Shown: piece after piece, positions 8,868-16,434 of the stretch
Layout of the letters: the number at the start of each line of letters is the position of its first letter
Position numbering within the stretch: position 1 is the stretch's first letter
Notes under the pieces: generated by a model
Seen by the model: only the letters and a program-made list of their open reading frames with translations
The model's database searches: none
What the model was told of the DNA's origin: nothing
Assembly: GCF_000092405.1 (NCBI RefSeq)
Contig: NC_014220.1
Location: forward strand, 2,170,001-2,234,000
Reading direction: 5' to 3'
DNA length: 64,000 bases
Source of the DNA: Syntrophothermus lipocalidus DSM 12680
GTDB taxonomy: Bacteria; Bacillota; Syntrophomonadia; Syntrophomonadales; Syntrophothermaceae
Position numbers and translations under genes: made by a program

Positions 8868-8968
8868 ACGCAGATTAACGCTGATTAATAATAACTAAAA
8901 TTTATTAAATATATAGCAGTAATTTATAATTTTATAATCATATAAAATCTGCGTTAATCAGCGTCTAA
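8865..8968. repeat. Dispersed inverted-repeat element between DUF72 gene and dnaE2
   Basis: The left arm TAGACGCAGATTAACGCTGA pairs imperfectly (two mismatches in 22) with the right arm at 8944-8966, AATCTGCGTTAATCAGCGTC, around an AT-rich centre. The left arm contains the stop codon of the DUF72 gene and the right arm contains the last codons and stop of dnaE2 (LDAD-stop). Related words recur at many intergenic sites in the window. Confidence 0.8.
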
Positions 8969-11900
8969 TACCAATCGTTTTATAATTTTTGCCACCACGC
9001 TGACTGCGTTGCCTCTTTTCTGCAAAACCCCTTCCACTACCAGCGGCGAGGTTTGGGGAGAGAATATAAGTCCTCCGTAGCGCTGATACACGTCTTCGAA
9101 AACCGTCACATCGGTGAGGCCGAACTCGTCCTCCAGCGACATAAAAACGGTAATCCTGCCGCTTTTGGTAGGGGGCCGGTGGGGGCAGAGCAGTACCCCT
9201 GCTACCTTTACCCAGCTCCCGTCCGGCAGGGCTGCCAGGTCCCGGCTGCTTTTAAAGCCGTTCCTCTTTAGGTAACCGCGGAACCTGGCCATAAGGTGCT
9301 CCCGCGGGCTCAAACCTAAGATTTCGAACTCCATCGCGTATTTTTCGTCCTCGGTAAAATCGGGGATGTCCATTTTCGCGTCTGCCGCCTCGCCGTCATC
9401 GAAGGCGATAATCCCTTCTTTTACGTTTCCCGCCGGTTGGGGTCGAAAATACAGCTTTCGGGCCTTGACCAATAGCCGGCGCCGGTTGGTATCGAATACA
9501 TCTAAGGCCCCGCACTTTATCAGGTTCTTCATTTCGTCCCGGGCCAGCCCGGTTTTCTCCCACACCTCGGTCAGGGATGCAAACGGCCGGTAAACCAGGA
9601 TTTTCTTCAACCCTTCCCGGCTGAGACCTTTTACCCGGGCCAGCGGAATCCGGATGCCGCCTTTTTCCACCCGGAAGGCTTCCCCGCTCCTGTTGATGCA
9701 GGGCGGGAGTATCTTTATCCCCCTCCGCCTGGCCTCATTCAGGATAACGTGAGGAGGGTAGTAACCCATGGGCTGGTTGCTGAGAACAGCCGCGTAGAAC
9801 TGGGCCGGGTAGTGGCGTAAGAGGTATGCGGTCTTGTAACTGGTGGTGGCAAAAGCGGCGGCGTGGGCTTCGCAGAAGCCGTAGCTGGCGTAACCGGCCA
9901 TGGCCTTGAATATCGTCGCTGCTGCTTCCTGGGACACCCCGTTTTCCACCGCTTTCTTGATAAACTCCCGCCCCACCTCATCCATCACTTTCTGGGAACG
10001 GGCGTGGGTCATCACTTTACGCAGGCGGTCGGCCTCTCCCGGAGTGAATCTGGCAATCGCGGTGGCAATCTCGATCACCTGCTCCTGAAAAAGGATGACC
10101 CCGTAGGTCTTGGCCAGGATAGGCTCGAGCGCGGGGTGCAGGAAAGTCACCGGTTCCCGGCCCTGCCGGCGGGATATATAGGGTTCTACCATGTTGCCTT
10201 TGATCGGCCCCGGCCTTATAAGGGCCACGCTGGCCACGATGTCCTCGATATCAGAGGCCCCCAGCCGCGCCTGCAGAGCTCTCTGGGCCGGGCTTTCCAG
10301 TTGAAAAACCCCGATGGTTTGTCCTTTGTTTATCATGCGGTAGGTAGCATCATCGTCCAGGGGTATTTTTTCGTAGTCGAACGTTTTCTTTTCCTGCTTG
10401 ACTGCCCTTACCGTGTCTTCGACCGCCGACATCGCTCGCAAAGATAAAAGGTCGAGCTTAACGAGTCCCAGTTCTTCTACATCGTCTTTGTCGAACTGGG
10501 TAACGATTTCCCCTTTGGCCGACTGCTGGAGCGGGGTAATATCGCAGAGGGGCTCCCGGCTCACCACCAGCCCTCCCAGGTGGGTACCCAGAAAACGGGG
10601 AAAACCGGCCACTCTTTCACACAGGTCCAGCAGCAGCGCGAATTTGTCCCGATCCAGCCCGCTCTCCCGCAGCTCCGGCAGCAAAGACAGCATATCCCTA
10701 ATCCGGTCGGCGTAGGCACCGTAAGGGAGCCTCTTGGCCACCCTGTCCAGTTCGGCTTCGGGCAGCCCCAAAGCTTTGCCCAATTCCCGCACCGCGGATC
10801 TTGCCCTGTACGTGCTGTAGGTGCAGACCTTCGCCACCTTGTCCTCGCCGTATTTCCGGGTAACGTACTCGGAGATGCGGTCGCGCCAGCGGGCATCGAA
10901 ATCGATGTCGATATCCGGCTTCTCCGCCCGCTCCAGGCTCATAAACCGCTCAAACAGGAGCCCCCGGGCTAGGGAATCTACCTCGGTTATCCCCAAACAA
11001 TAGGCTACAAAAGAATCGGCGACCGATCCTCGCCCTGTATGCCGTATCCCCTGCCGGCGGGCGTATTCGACTATATCCCAAACCACTAAGAAATAGTCGG
11101 CATAACCCAGGGTATTGATGATGTGGATTTCGTGTTCCAGCCTCTCTTCGACCCTTCGCGTTACCCGGCCGTACTTTTTCCTGGCCCCGCGGTAAGCAAG
11201 TTCTCTAAGAAGTGACTCCGCCGTCTGGCCGGGAGGCGGGTTGAACCTAGGGAAAAGAGAGGCGCCCGGTTCCAGAGAAGGCCGGCACCGCTCCGCTATC
11301 TCCCACGTATTAGCTACCGCCTGCGGGTACTCCCGAAAAAGCTTCTTCATTTCCCGTTCTGGCTTGAGATGGTTCTCGGCATTGAGCGGGCGTTCCGGGT
11401 GTACCTCGTACACCCGGGTCAAGGTTCGGACGCAGGTCAGGATGTCGTGAACCTTAAAGTCCTCCGGACACGCGTAGTGGACGTTGTTGGTGGCCACCAC
11501 ACCCACCCCCAGTTTCTCGGCCAGTTCGGCCAGGTCCCGGTTTAAGGTCCTGGTGCCGGGCAGGTAGGTATCCTGCAGTTCCAGGTAGAAGCCGTCTTTT
11601 CCCCATATCTCCAGGTAAGCCAGAGCAGCCCGGTAAGCGGCATCGTACTGGCGGGAAAGAATCCGGGCCGGTATCTCCCCTTTGCGGCAGCCCGACAGGG
11701 CGATGATGCCTTCCGCGTGCTCCTTCAGTATATCTAGGCCCGCCTGAGGCTGGCGCCGGGGATTATCCAGATGGGCTTTGGTTAAAATACGGCAGAGATT
11801 ACGGTAGCCTTCTTCATCCTCGGCTAAAAGGGTAAGGTGGTATCCCCCGGCTACGGTCACCTCCACCCCCTGGATAGGCTTTATTCCCGCTTTTTGGGCT

Positions 11901-12055
11901 TCTAGCTTGAACTGGACCGCGCCGCACAGGTTGTCGTGATCGGTCAGGGCCAGGGCCGGCATGCCTGATTCAGCCGCCCTGTCTACCAGGCTCTTGATTG
12001 AGCTCCCCCCGTCCAGAAATGAAAAACAGCTGTGCACGTGAAGATGCACGAACAT
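8954..12055 (-). CDS. dnaE2: Error-prone DNA polymerase III alpha subunit, DnaE2/ImuC type
   Basis: The 1033-residue protein has an N-terminal PHP domain (FVHLHVHSCFSFLDGG), the polymerase palm with catalytic aspartates D381 and D383 in PDIDIDF and D535 in VKLDLLSL, a helix-hairpin-helix region and a C-terminal OB-fold (GRITVFMSLEDEFGLTDVTV). It is shorter than replicative DnaE, and the stretch SNQPMGYYPPHVILNEARRR resembles the signature of the DnaE2 branch, which works in SOS mutagenesis. It is preceded, on the same strand, by a DUF6504-like gene and an ImuB-like gene that start from a LexA-controlled promoter. A 561-bp repeat-filled gap separates it from them, so cotranscription is inferred. 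The family identity is strong, the DnaE2 subgroup moderately so. Confidence 0.88.
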   Translation of the reverse strand: MFVHLHVHSCFSFLDGGSSIKSLVDRAAESGMPALALTDHDNLCGAVQFKLEAQKAGIKPIQGVEVTVAGGYHLTLLAEDEEGYRNLCRILTKAHLDNPRRQPQAGLDILKEHAEGIIALSGCRKGEIPARILSRQYDAAYRAALAYLEIWGKDGFYLELQDTYLPGTRTLNRDLAELAEKLGVGVVATNNVHYACPEDFKVHDILTCVRTLTRVYEVHPERPLNAENHLKPEREMKKLFREYPQAVANTWEIAERCRPSLEPGASLFPRFNPPPGQTAESLLRELAYRGARKKYGRVTRRVEERLEHEIHIINTLGYADYFLVVWDIVEYARRQGIRHTGRGSVADSFVAYCLGITEVDSLARGLLFERFMSLERAEKPDIDIDFDARWRDRISEYVTRKYGEDKVAKVCTYSTYRARSAVRELGKALGLPEAELDRVAKRLPYGAYADRIRDMLSLLPELRESGLDRDKFALLLDLCERVAGFPRFLGTHLGGLVVSREPLCDITPLQQSAKGEIVTQFDKDDVEELGLVKLDLLSLRAMSAVEDTVRAVKQEKKTFDYEKIPLDDDATYRMINKGQTIGVFQLESPAQRALQARLGASDIEDIVASVALIRPGPIKGNMVEPYISRRQGREPVTFLHPALEPILAKTYGVILFQEQVIEIATAIARFTPGEADRLRKVMTHARSQKVMDEVGREFIKKAVENGVSQEAAATIFKAMAGYASYGFCEAHAAAFATTSYKTAYLLRHYPAQFYAAVLSNQPMGYYPPHVILNEARRRGIKILPPCINRSGEAFRVEKGGIRIPLARVKGLSREGLKKILVYRPFASLTEVWEKTGLARDEMKNLIKCGALDVFDTNRRRLLVKARKLYFRPQPAGNVKEGIIAFDDGEAADAKMDIPDFTEDEKYAMEFEILGLSPREHLMARFRGYLKRNGFKSSRDLAALPDGSWVKVAGVLLCPHRPPTKSGRITVFMSLEDEFGLTDVTVFEDVYQRYGGLIFSPQTSPLVVEGVLQKRGNAVSVVAKIIKRLVLDAD

Positions 12056-12280
12056 CCTACCACCTGCCCCAAGAACGAGCCACAGATGAACTCAGATAAG
12101 CACTGATTAACACAGATGTTTATATTTGACGCTGATTAACGCAGATTTTTTAATAATTAATGCATACGACTTAAAATTGCGAGGAATGCGGTTCATTTTC
12201 TGGTAGTGATACCGCTTGGTGTATATAAGGGGGGTTGCGTAAATCAGCGTTTAAATCAAAAATAAATCTGTGTTCATCTG

Positions 12281-12367
12281 CCCGGCACTCAGCTGACTGA
12301 CATTGTAACATGCCACTGGTTCCCGAAAACCCTAGCCGCTAATCAAAGACTTGAGCTGAGTGCCGGG
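12281..12367. repeat. Palindromic element, copy 1 (87 bp)
   Basis: The element runs from CCCGGCACTCAGCT to AGCTGAGTGCCGGG, a 14-bp perfect terminal inverted repeat around about 59 bp. It interrupts a dispersed repeat whose uninterrupted relative is seen at 23889-23930. There is no coding capacity. Confidence 0.8.
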
Positions 12368-12492
12368 TCAGTGTCCATCTGTGGTTTACTTCCGGAGCAG
12401 ACCCCCATGACATCTGGCGGTATCACCACTAGAGAATGGAAACTTCGGATTCTTTAGAAAATCTTCAATTAAGGAAAATCTGTGTTCATCTG

Positions 12493-12579
12493 CCCGGCAC
12501 TCAGCTGACTGAAGTCGTAACATGACAGCAAGTCCCGAAAACGCTAGACGTTAACCAAAGACTTGAGCTGAGTGCCGGG
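12493..12579. repeat. Palindromic element, copy 2 (87 bp)
   Basis: Same length and the same 14-bp arms as copy 1. The right half (CAAAGACTTGAGCTGAG) is nearly identical to copy 1 while the middle diverges, as expected for an RNA or DNA hairpin or an old duplication. The flanks on both sides match those of copy 1, so this may be a duplication of the whole 120-bp unit or two insertions at equivalent sites. Confidence 0.8.
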
Positions 12580-12616
12580 TCAGTGTGCATCTGTGGCTAG
12601 TTTTCGGACTTATCCG

Positions 12617-12865
12617 TCAATCGTAGATCTTGTACAGGCTCCAGCCCTGGCCGGCACCATCGGAAAACAACTCTAAAACCATCCCGTTCTCGAGCTCCAG
12701 GCGGTAAAAAAGCTTGGGCGGCTCGCTCTCCCACCAGCAGCCGGTATCGTACCACCGGTCTAGGATAACCGCCACTTTCGCCCACCTGCCCTTCCACTTT
12801 ACTTTCTGGGGCTCCCCCTCTTCGTTTTTCATCACTTCTAAGCCTTGGAAAAGTAGCCGACTCAC
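12617..12865 (-). CDS. Small DUF6504-like protein of the mutasome cassette
   Basis: The 82-residue protein shows a pattern I recognise from DUF6504: VKWKGRWAKVAVILDRW, then GCWWESEPPKLFYRLELENG, then LELFSD and GWSLYKIYD at the end. In other bacteria such small proteins or domains occur with ImuB/DnaE2 polymerases; that is from memory and could not be checked. The start is GTG, overlapping the imuB stop (GTGA), so it is translationally coupled to imuB. A longer 92-codon frame over the same DNA is a shadow. No catalytic motif is visible; a role as an accessory or docking protein is only inferred from position. Confidence 0.65.
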   Translation of the reverse strand: MSRLLFQGLEVMKNEEGEPQKVKWKGRWAKVAVILDRWYDTGCWWESEPPKLFYRLELENGMVLELFSDGAGQGWSLYKIYD

Positions 12866-14061
12866 CTGGTCTCACCCGAAAAACGCCAGGGATCCCAAAA
12901 GGATAAAACCTCTTCCCTGCGCCCGATCTTTACTCCCCGCGAAATCATACCGGGATATTTTTCGTTCAAGGCCAAGGCAACAGCTGTCAGGTCATGCCGG
13001 GGCCTGGGCTTAAGGTCAAAAAGATCCTGCTCAGCCAGTTCCCAGTCGTAAAGCGATGAAACCTCTACCCTCACCCCAACCACGGGACCGGTAAGAGTCA
13101 GTTTGTCTAAAAGCAAAACCAGGACTTCATACAGCTTCCTTTCTTCCCGGTATCCCCACGGTACTAACCGTCCTTCCTCACATGTATCCTCCTCGGATGC
13201 CAGCGCCAGCTTGACAAAGCGGCATCCCTTTCTCCTGGAATACAGCAGAGAAGCCAGCACCCGGGCAGATTCCCGCAAAACCCGGGCTATTACTCCCCTG
13301 CTTTCAGTTTCCCCTTCCAGGCCGAAAGCCAAAGCCAGCTTGCCCGGAGGGTAAAGGTTGACCAGGGGGGTGTCGTCAAGCCCGCGGCCGTGCCGGTAGA
13401 CTGTATAACCGTGTTCTCCCAGCATCTCCACCAGTTCGTCCAACCGCAGGTCCTGCAGTTCTCCGTAACTTTTGAAACCTAACCGGCTCAAGGCATCGAG
13501 AACCTTCGGAGGCAAAAGCCAATCCATGGTTATGGGAACAGTTTTCATAAAATACTTTTCCTGGCCAGGAGCTGTCTCGAGGCAATAGAAGCCGGAATCA
13601 CCTATCGAGCCCGCTTGCCAGAAGGCACGGGCCAAAAGCCTGGCCACGAACTTGTTCCTGCCTATTCCTACCAGCACCGGCCCCCAGCTCCTATCCGGTC
13701 CCAAACTCGTTTTCAGTTTTGCTATTTCCTTTTCGGTGCTGCTCCCTGTAAGGTCAAAAAAGCATTCCTCATCACTGACCGGCTCGATGATAGGGGAAAC
13801 CCTGGTCAGAGCCTCTAGATAACGATTACAGGCTCCTTTGTACAGGGGCTCGTCATAAGCCAGAAAAAAAGCATCCGGGCACTTGCCTTTCGCTTCGGCT
13901 ACGGGTAACCCTTCCAAACCGTACCCTCTCAGCTCGGGCGAAACCCCTGTTACCCGCCCCTCACGGAATATGACCAGGGGCTGCCGGCCAAGCCAGGGAT
14001 GCTTTCGTCGGGCCCACCCGGCATAAAGATAAGGGAAAAATATGCAGGCCACTCTGCTCAT
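12862..14061 (-). CDS. imuB: ImuB-like Y-family polymerase homologue
   Basis: The 399-residue protein aligns with Y-family polymerases but starts MSRVACIFFPYLYAGW, so the first catalytic aspartates (HVDMDCFF in DinB) are replaced by hydrophobic residues. The second acidic motif remains (VSDEECFFDLTG, D97-E98). Loss of the first aspartate is characteristic of ImuB, a non-catalytic adaptor that links the clamp and DnaE2. AEQDLFDL near residue 345 is a candidate clamp-binding motif. A longer frame starts at TTG 14073, but ATG 14061 with GGGTGA upstream is preferred. It is the first gene of the cassette, next to a LexA box. No ImuA or RecA-like partner gene is adjacent. Confidence 0.8.
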   Translation of the reverse strand: MSRVACIFFPYLYAGWARRKHPWLGRQPLVIFREGRVTGVSPELRGYGLEGLPVAEAKGKCPDAFFLAYDEPLYKGACNRYLEALTRVSPIIEPVSDEECFFDLTGSSTEKEIAKLKTSLGPDRSWGPVLVGIGRNKFVARLLARAFWQAGSIGDSGFYCLETAPGQEKYFMKTVPITMDWLLPPKVLDALSRLGFKSYGELQDLRLDELVEMLGEHGYTVYRHGRGLDDTPLVNLYPPGKLALAFGLEGETESRGVIARVLRESARVLASLLYSRRKGCRFVKLALASEEDTCEEGRLVPWGYREERKLYEVLVLLLDKLTLTGPVVGVRVEVSSLYDWELAEQDLFDLKPRPRHDLTAVALALNEKYPGMISRGVKIGRREEVLSFWDPWRFSGETR

Positions 14062-14070
14062 AACATCACC

Positions 14071-14084
14071 CAAACATATGTTCG
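14071..14084 (-). promoter_or_regulatory. LexA (SOS) box of the imuB operon
   Basis: On the minus strand the site reads CGAACATATGTTTG, which fits the Bacillus-type LexA consensus CGAACRNRYGTTYC at all but the last base. It begins at about +1 of the promoter at 14092-14120 and ends 9 bases before the ATG of imuB, an ideal position for repression. Confidence 0.85.
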
Positions 14085-14091
14085 TATGAGT

Positions 14092-14120
14092 ATTTTATAA
14101 CGGTACCCTGAGTGTGTCAA
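14092..14120 (-). promoter_or_regulatory. Sigma-A type promoter of the imuB operon
   Basis: On the minus strand TTGACA (14115-14120) and TAAAAT (14092-14097) are separated by exactly 17 bp. The expected start of transcription falls at about 14085, directly before the LexA box. The remainder of the gap to 14450 holds a short dispersed repeat at 14281-14315 and, at 14369-14374, a TATAAT on the plus strand that may belong to the promoter of the next gene, though its upstream TTGACG is 20 bp away. Confidence 0.85.
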
Positions 14121-14450
14121 CCTGACCTTTTTCATCTTTGATTTCACTTTAAAAACTACTTCCGAAGAGGTGGCGGCTGCCTGTTTGCCTGTATGTAGCG
14201 CCGAGGCCAATAATGGCCACAACATATTAGGTTAAGACTATGCGGTTGACTCTTTTCGCGGTGATATCTGATTACGAATTCTGAAAAAGTCTGCGTAAAT
14301 CAGCGTCTGAATCATATTTAAATTTTCAAATCGAGATCGGATTTGACGTTTTTTTGACGATCTCCCGATATAATTTCGCTGAAGAATTCTGCGGATTTCC
14401 TTTCTGTATTCGGGAACCAAGTTCTGTCTTTACGAAAGGGAGGTCGATCT

Positions 14451-15188
14451 ATGTTGAAAAAGATTCGGGTCTACGGCGCAGTGTTGCTCGCGATGATACT
14501 GTGTTTTTCTCTGACCGGGTGCGGCCCAGGCGAATCCAAGAATGAGCCGCAGGGACAAAGCAATCAGCCTTCCACCAAGACGCAGGTCAGCGAGCCGGCG
14601 AAGGAGGAATCGCTTTCCGATGTCTTGGCCAAAGGGCAAGGGCTGAAAAGCATGTCGTATGAATTCATTCTGACAACCCCCCAGGGGACTCAAACCGGAA
14701 AGGTGTGGCTCGACGGGAATCGCCTCAAGACCGATTCCACTATCGAGGGCAAAAGGATAGTTACTTTTTTTGACCGCACTACCAACACCGTCATTACTTA
14801 CTACCCCGAACAAAACCAAGCCGTCAAATTGTCTGCAGGAACAGATTCGAACGAGGCCCCTTCTCCCACCGACTACACCGGAAACCTCAACCCCAATAAA
14901 GTAAAAGTAATCCGAACCGAGATCTACGACGGGGCACGCTGCAAGGTCTTGGAAATGATTGCCCCGAGCAGCCAGGGAGAGAAGGTCCTGCTTTGGGTTC
15001 GCGAGGATCTGGGTTTGCCTGTCAGGGTTGAAACTACCGCCGCTTCAGGAGAAAAGACAATAATGGAATACAAAAACATCTACGTGGGTTCCTTGCCGGC
15101 CGATACCTTCGAACTCCCTCCCGGCGTCCAAGTTACGGATCTCAACAGCATGATGAACAAGCTCCCGGCCAACCTGCCAAATCGGTAG
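14451..15188 (+). CDS. Lipoprotein with a LolA-like fold (putative)
   Basis: The 245-residue protein has a signal peptide with lipobox LTGC (Cys24) and then a Glu/Gln/Ser-rich linker to about residue 60. The globular part (MSYEFILTTPQGTQTGKVWL, LKTDSTIEGKRIVTFFDRTT, TYYPEQNQAV, LPVRVETTAASG) has the antiparallel pattern of the LolA/RseB-like and DUF4412-type lipoproteins. It would be anchored on the outer face of the cytoplasmic membrane. AAAGGGAGG precedes the ATG. It opens a plus-strand run of exported proteins. The fold assignment is by pattern only. Confidence 0.7.
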   Translation: MLKKIRVYGAVLLAMILCFSLTGCGPGESKNEPQGQSNQPSTKTQVSEPAKEESLSDVLAKGQGLKSMSYEFILTTPQGTQTGKVWLDGNRLKTDSTIEGKRIVTFFDRTTNTVITYYPEQNQAVKLSAGTDSNEAPSPTDYTGNLNPNKVKVIRTEIYDGARCKVLEMIAPSSQGEKVLLWVREDLGLPVRVETTAASGEKTIMEYKNIYVGSLPADTFELPPGVQVTDLNSMMNKLPANLPNR

Positions 15189-15230
15189 CACGCCCTGCAG
15201 AGGGATGCGGTTAAGGAGGAACCACGTGTC

Positions 15231-15740
15231 ATGGATGAAGACCGCAACCGAACAAAGGAGATCCTCGGCTTCAGCTTTATAATGCTGGCAGGTATCGCGG
15301 TCACCATATGGGGGGCCCGCATCGTCTACCAGGCCTTGGCCAGCCTGTCCTGGCCTTCATGTCCGGGGCGGGTTGTGTCTTCTCAGGTAAAAGACATCAG
15401 CCACGAGCCACGAGACGGTCCTTCCTACTGGGCGGAGGTAGTCTACCGGTACACGGTTGACGGTAAAGAGTACACCTCGGAAAACGTTTTCTTCGGCCAG
15501 TACAGCTCAGGCAGTCCTGGCCCGGCCCGGCGTCTGGTAGACAGGTACCCGGCCGGAAAAGAGGTCACCGTTCACTACGCTCCTGATAACCCGGCCCTAG
15601 CTGTTTTGGAAATCGGGTTTTCGTGGGCTGCTTTTGCGGTTCTGCTTATAGGCATCATTTTTACGGCAGTTGGGGCGGCGGGGATCTGGTATACGGTTGC
15701 CGCGTCGAAAAAAGGAGAAGATGTGAAAAGTTACAACTGA
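15231..15740 (+). CDS. DUF3592-type membrane protein
   Basis: The 169-residue protein has a membrane helix at about residues 12-33, an extracytoplasmic domain containing SCPGRVVSSQV and VVYRYTVDGKEYTSENVFFG, then RYPAGKEVTVHYAPDNPALAVLE and a second helix at about 130-153. This two-helix plus beta-domain pattern is that of DUF3592 proteins, whose function is not known. It lies 42 bp after the first lipoprotein and 19 bp before the next one, so the three are probably cotranscribed. Confidence 0.78.
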   Translation: MDEDRNRTKEILGFSFIMLAGIAVTIWGARIVYQALASLSWPSCPGRVVSSQVKDISHEPRDGPSYWAEVVYRYTVDGKEYTSENVFFGQYSSGSPGPARRLVDRYPAGKEVTVHYAPDNPALAVLEIGFSWAAFAVLLIGIIFTAVGAAGIWYTVAASKKGEDVKSYN

Positions 15741-15759
15741 GAAAGGAGAAGATGAACCA

Positions 15760-16368
15760 ATGCATAGGTATTTTTTGCCGGTCATAATCCTTGTGGTGCT
15801 GTCGCTGGCGGCACTCGCGGGCTGTGGATCGCCGAAACAGGCTGTACAGGAAAACGAGACCAAATCGACTTCCCAGCCGCGCGAGACGTCGAACGTCTCC
15901 TGGCCTGAATGGTCCGGCCCGCAAAGCCTGGGCCCTGGCGGGACTTTGCCGGAATTATGGCACGTTGATTTCGTCCATTTCCCGAAACCGGGCTCGGCCC
16001 ACTGTTACAAGATAGGGATCGATTCCGAAGGCAACTGGGGAGATACTTACAACGAAAAGGGGAAACTCACCGACCAGGAACTCGCCGCCGTAAAGTCAGC
16101 TTTAGCCAAAGTGAACTGGAACTTGGTCCCCCAATGGTCCACGAAGGACTACGTCGCTTATACCGCGACTCCAAAATCATGGCCGTTTCCGAGCGACGAG
16201 AACCCTTATTTTCAGGTAATGATATGGCTGGGGCAAACTTATAACTCGCCTCCTTACGATGGAAGGGCGGTCGTGGCTGATTTGAAAGCTCCTTGCCCGC
16301 CAGAAATTAAGGAAATTATAGATATTTTAAAGCCATTGCAAGAGAAATACGAGCCTCAGATACACTAA
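15760..16368 (+). CDS. Lipoprotein of unknown function
   Basis: The 202-residue protein has a signal peptide ending in the lipobox LAGC (residues 20-23, Cys23) and a Gln/Glu/Ser/Thr-rich linker. The mature part begins around LPELWHVDFVHF and contains GIDSEGNWGDTYNEKGKLT, similar in style to domains that compare a measured slope or ratio, but I do not recognise a named family. GAGAAAGGAGAAG precedes the ATG. It follows the DUF3592 gene by 19 bp. Confidence 0.72.
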   Translation: MHRYFLPVIILVVLSLAALAGCGSPKQAVQENETKSTSQPRETSNVSWPEWSGPQSLGPGGTLPELWHVDFVHFPKPGSAHCYKIGIDSEGNWGDTYNEKGKLTDQELAAVKSALAKVNWNLVPQWSTKDYVAYTATPKSWPFPSDENPYFQVMIWLGQTYNSPPYDGRAVVADLKAPCPPEIKEIIDILKPLQEKYEPQIH

Positions 16369-16434
16369 TACACTAAGATTCCCATTGAACCGAGAACCAT
16401 GTTCGGTGTTACCGAAGCGAAAGGAGGAATGTCT

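Larger units (their letters stand above)
12078..12607. repeat. Composite repeat region between dnaE2 and the DUF6504-like gene
   Basis: This gene-free stretch is made of repeats. At 12078-12152 are GCCACAGATGAACTCAGAT and GACGCTGATTAACGCAGAT words. At 12261-12380 and 12473-12592 are two related copies of ATCTGTGTTCATC ... GTGxCATCTGTGG, each split by an 87-bp palindromic element. At 12412-12432 GGTATCACCACTAGAG matches 23831-23846, and an inverted relative lies at 12200-12217. The right end continues GTGGCTAGTTTTCGG, identical to 23924-23938. I see no open reading frame with a ribosome binding site here. Confidence 0.8.

Noticed and set aside
9863-10447. 194-codon plus-strand frame
   Set aside because: It is antisense to the catalytic part of dnaE2 and lacks a start site.
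12281-12579. The 87-bp palindromes as insertion sequences
   Set aside because: They have no coding capacity or transposase and no clear target duplication; only a small non-autonomous element or hairpin repeat can be claimed.
12597-12875. 92-codon frame on the minus strand
   Set aside because: It overlaps the DUF6504-like gene in another frame, with Arg/Gly-rich low-complexity composition; the other frame has family-like motifs and is coupled to imuB.
12862-14061. imuB-like gene as a functional DinB (Pol IV)
   Set aside because: The first catalytic aspartates are replaced by hydrophobic residues, although the second acidic pair remains.
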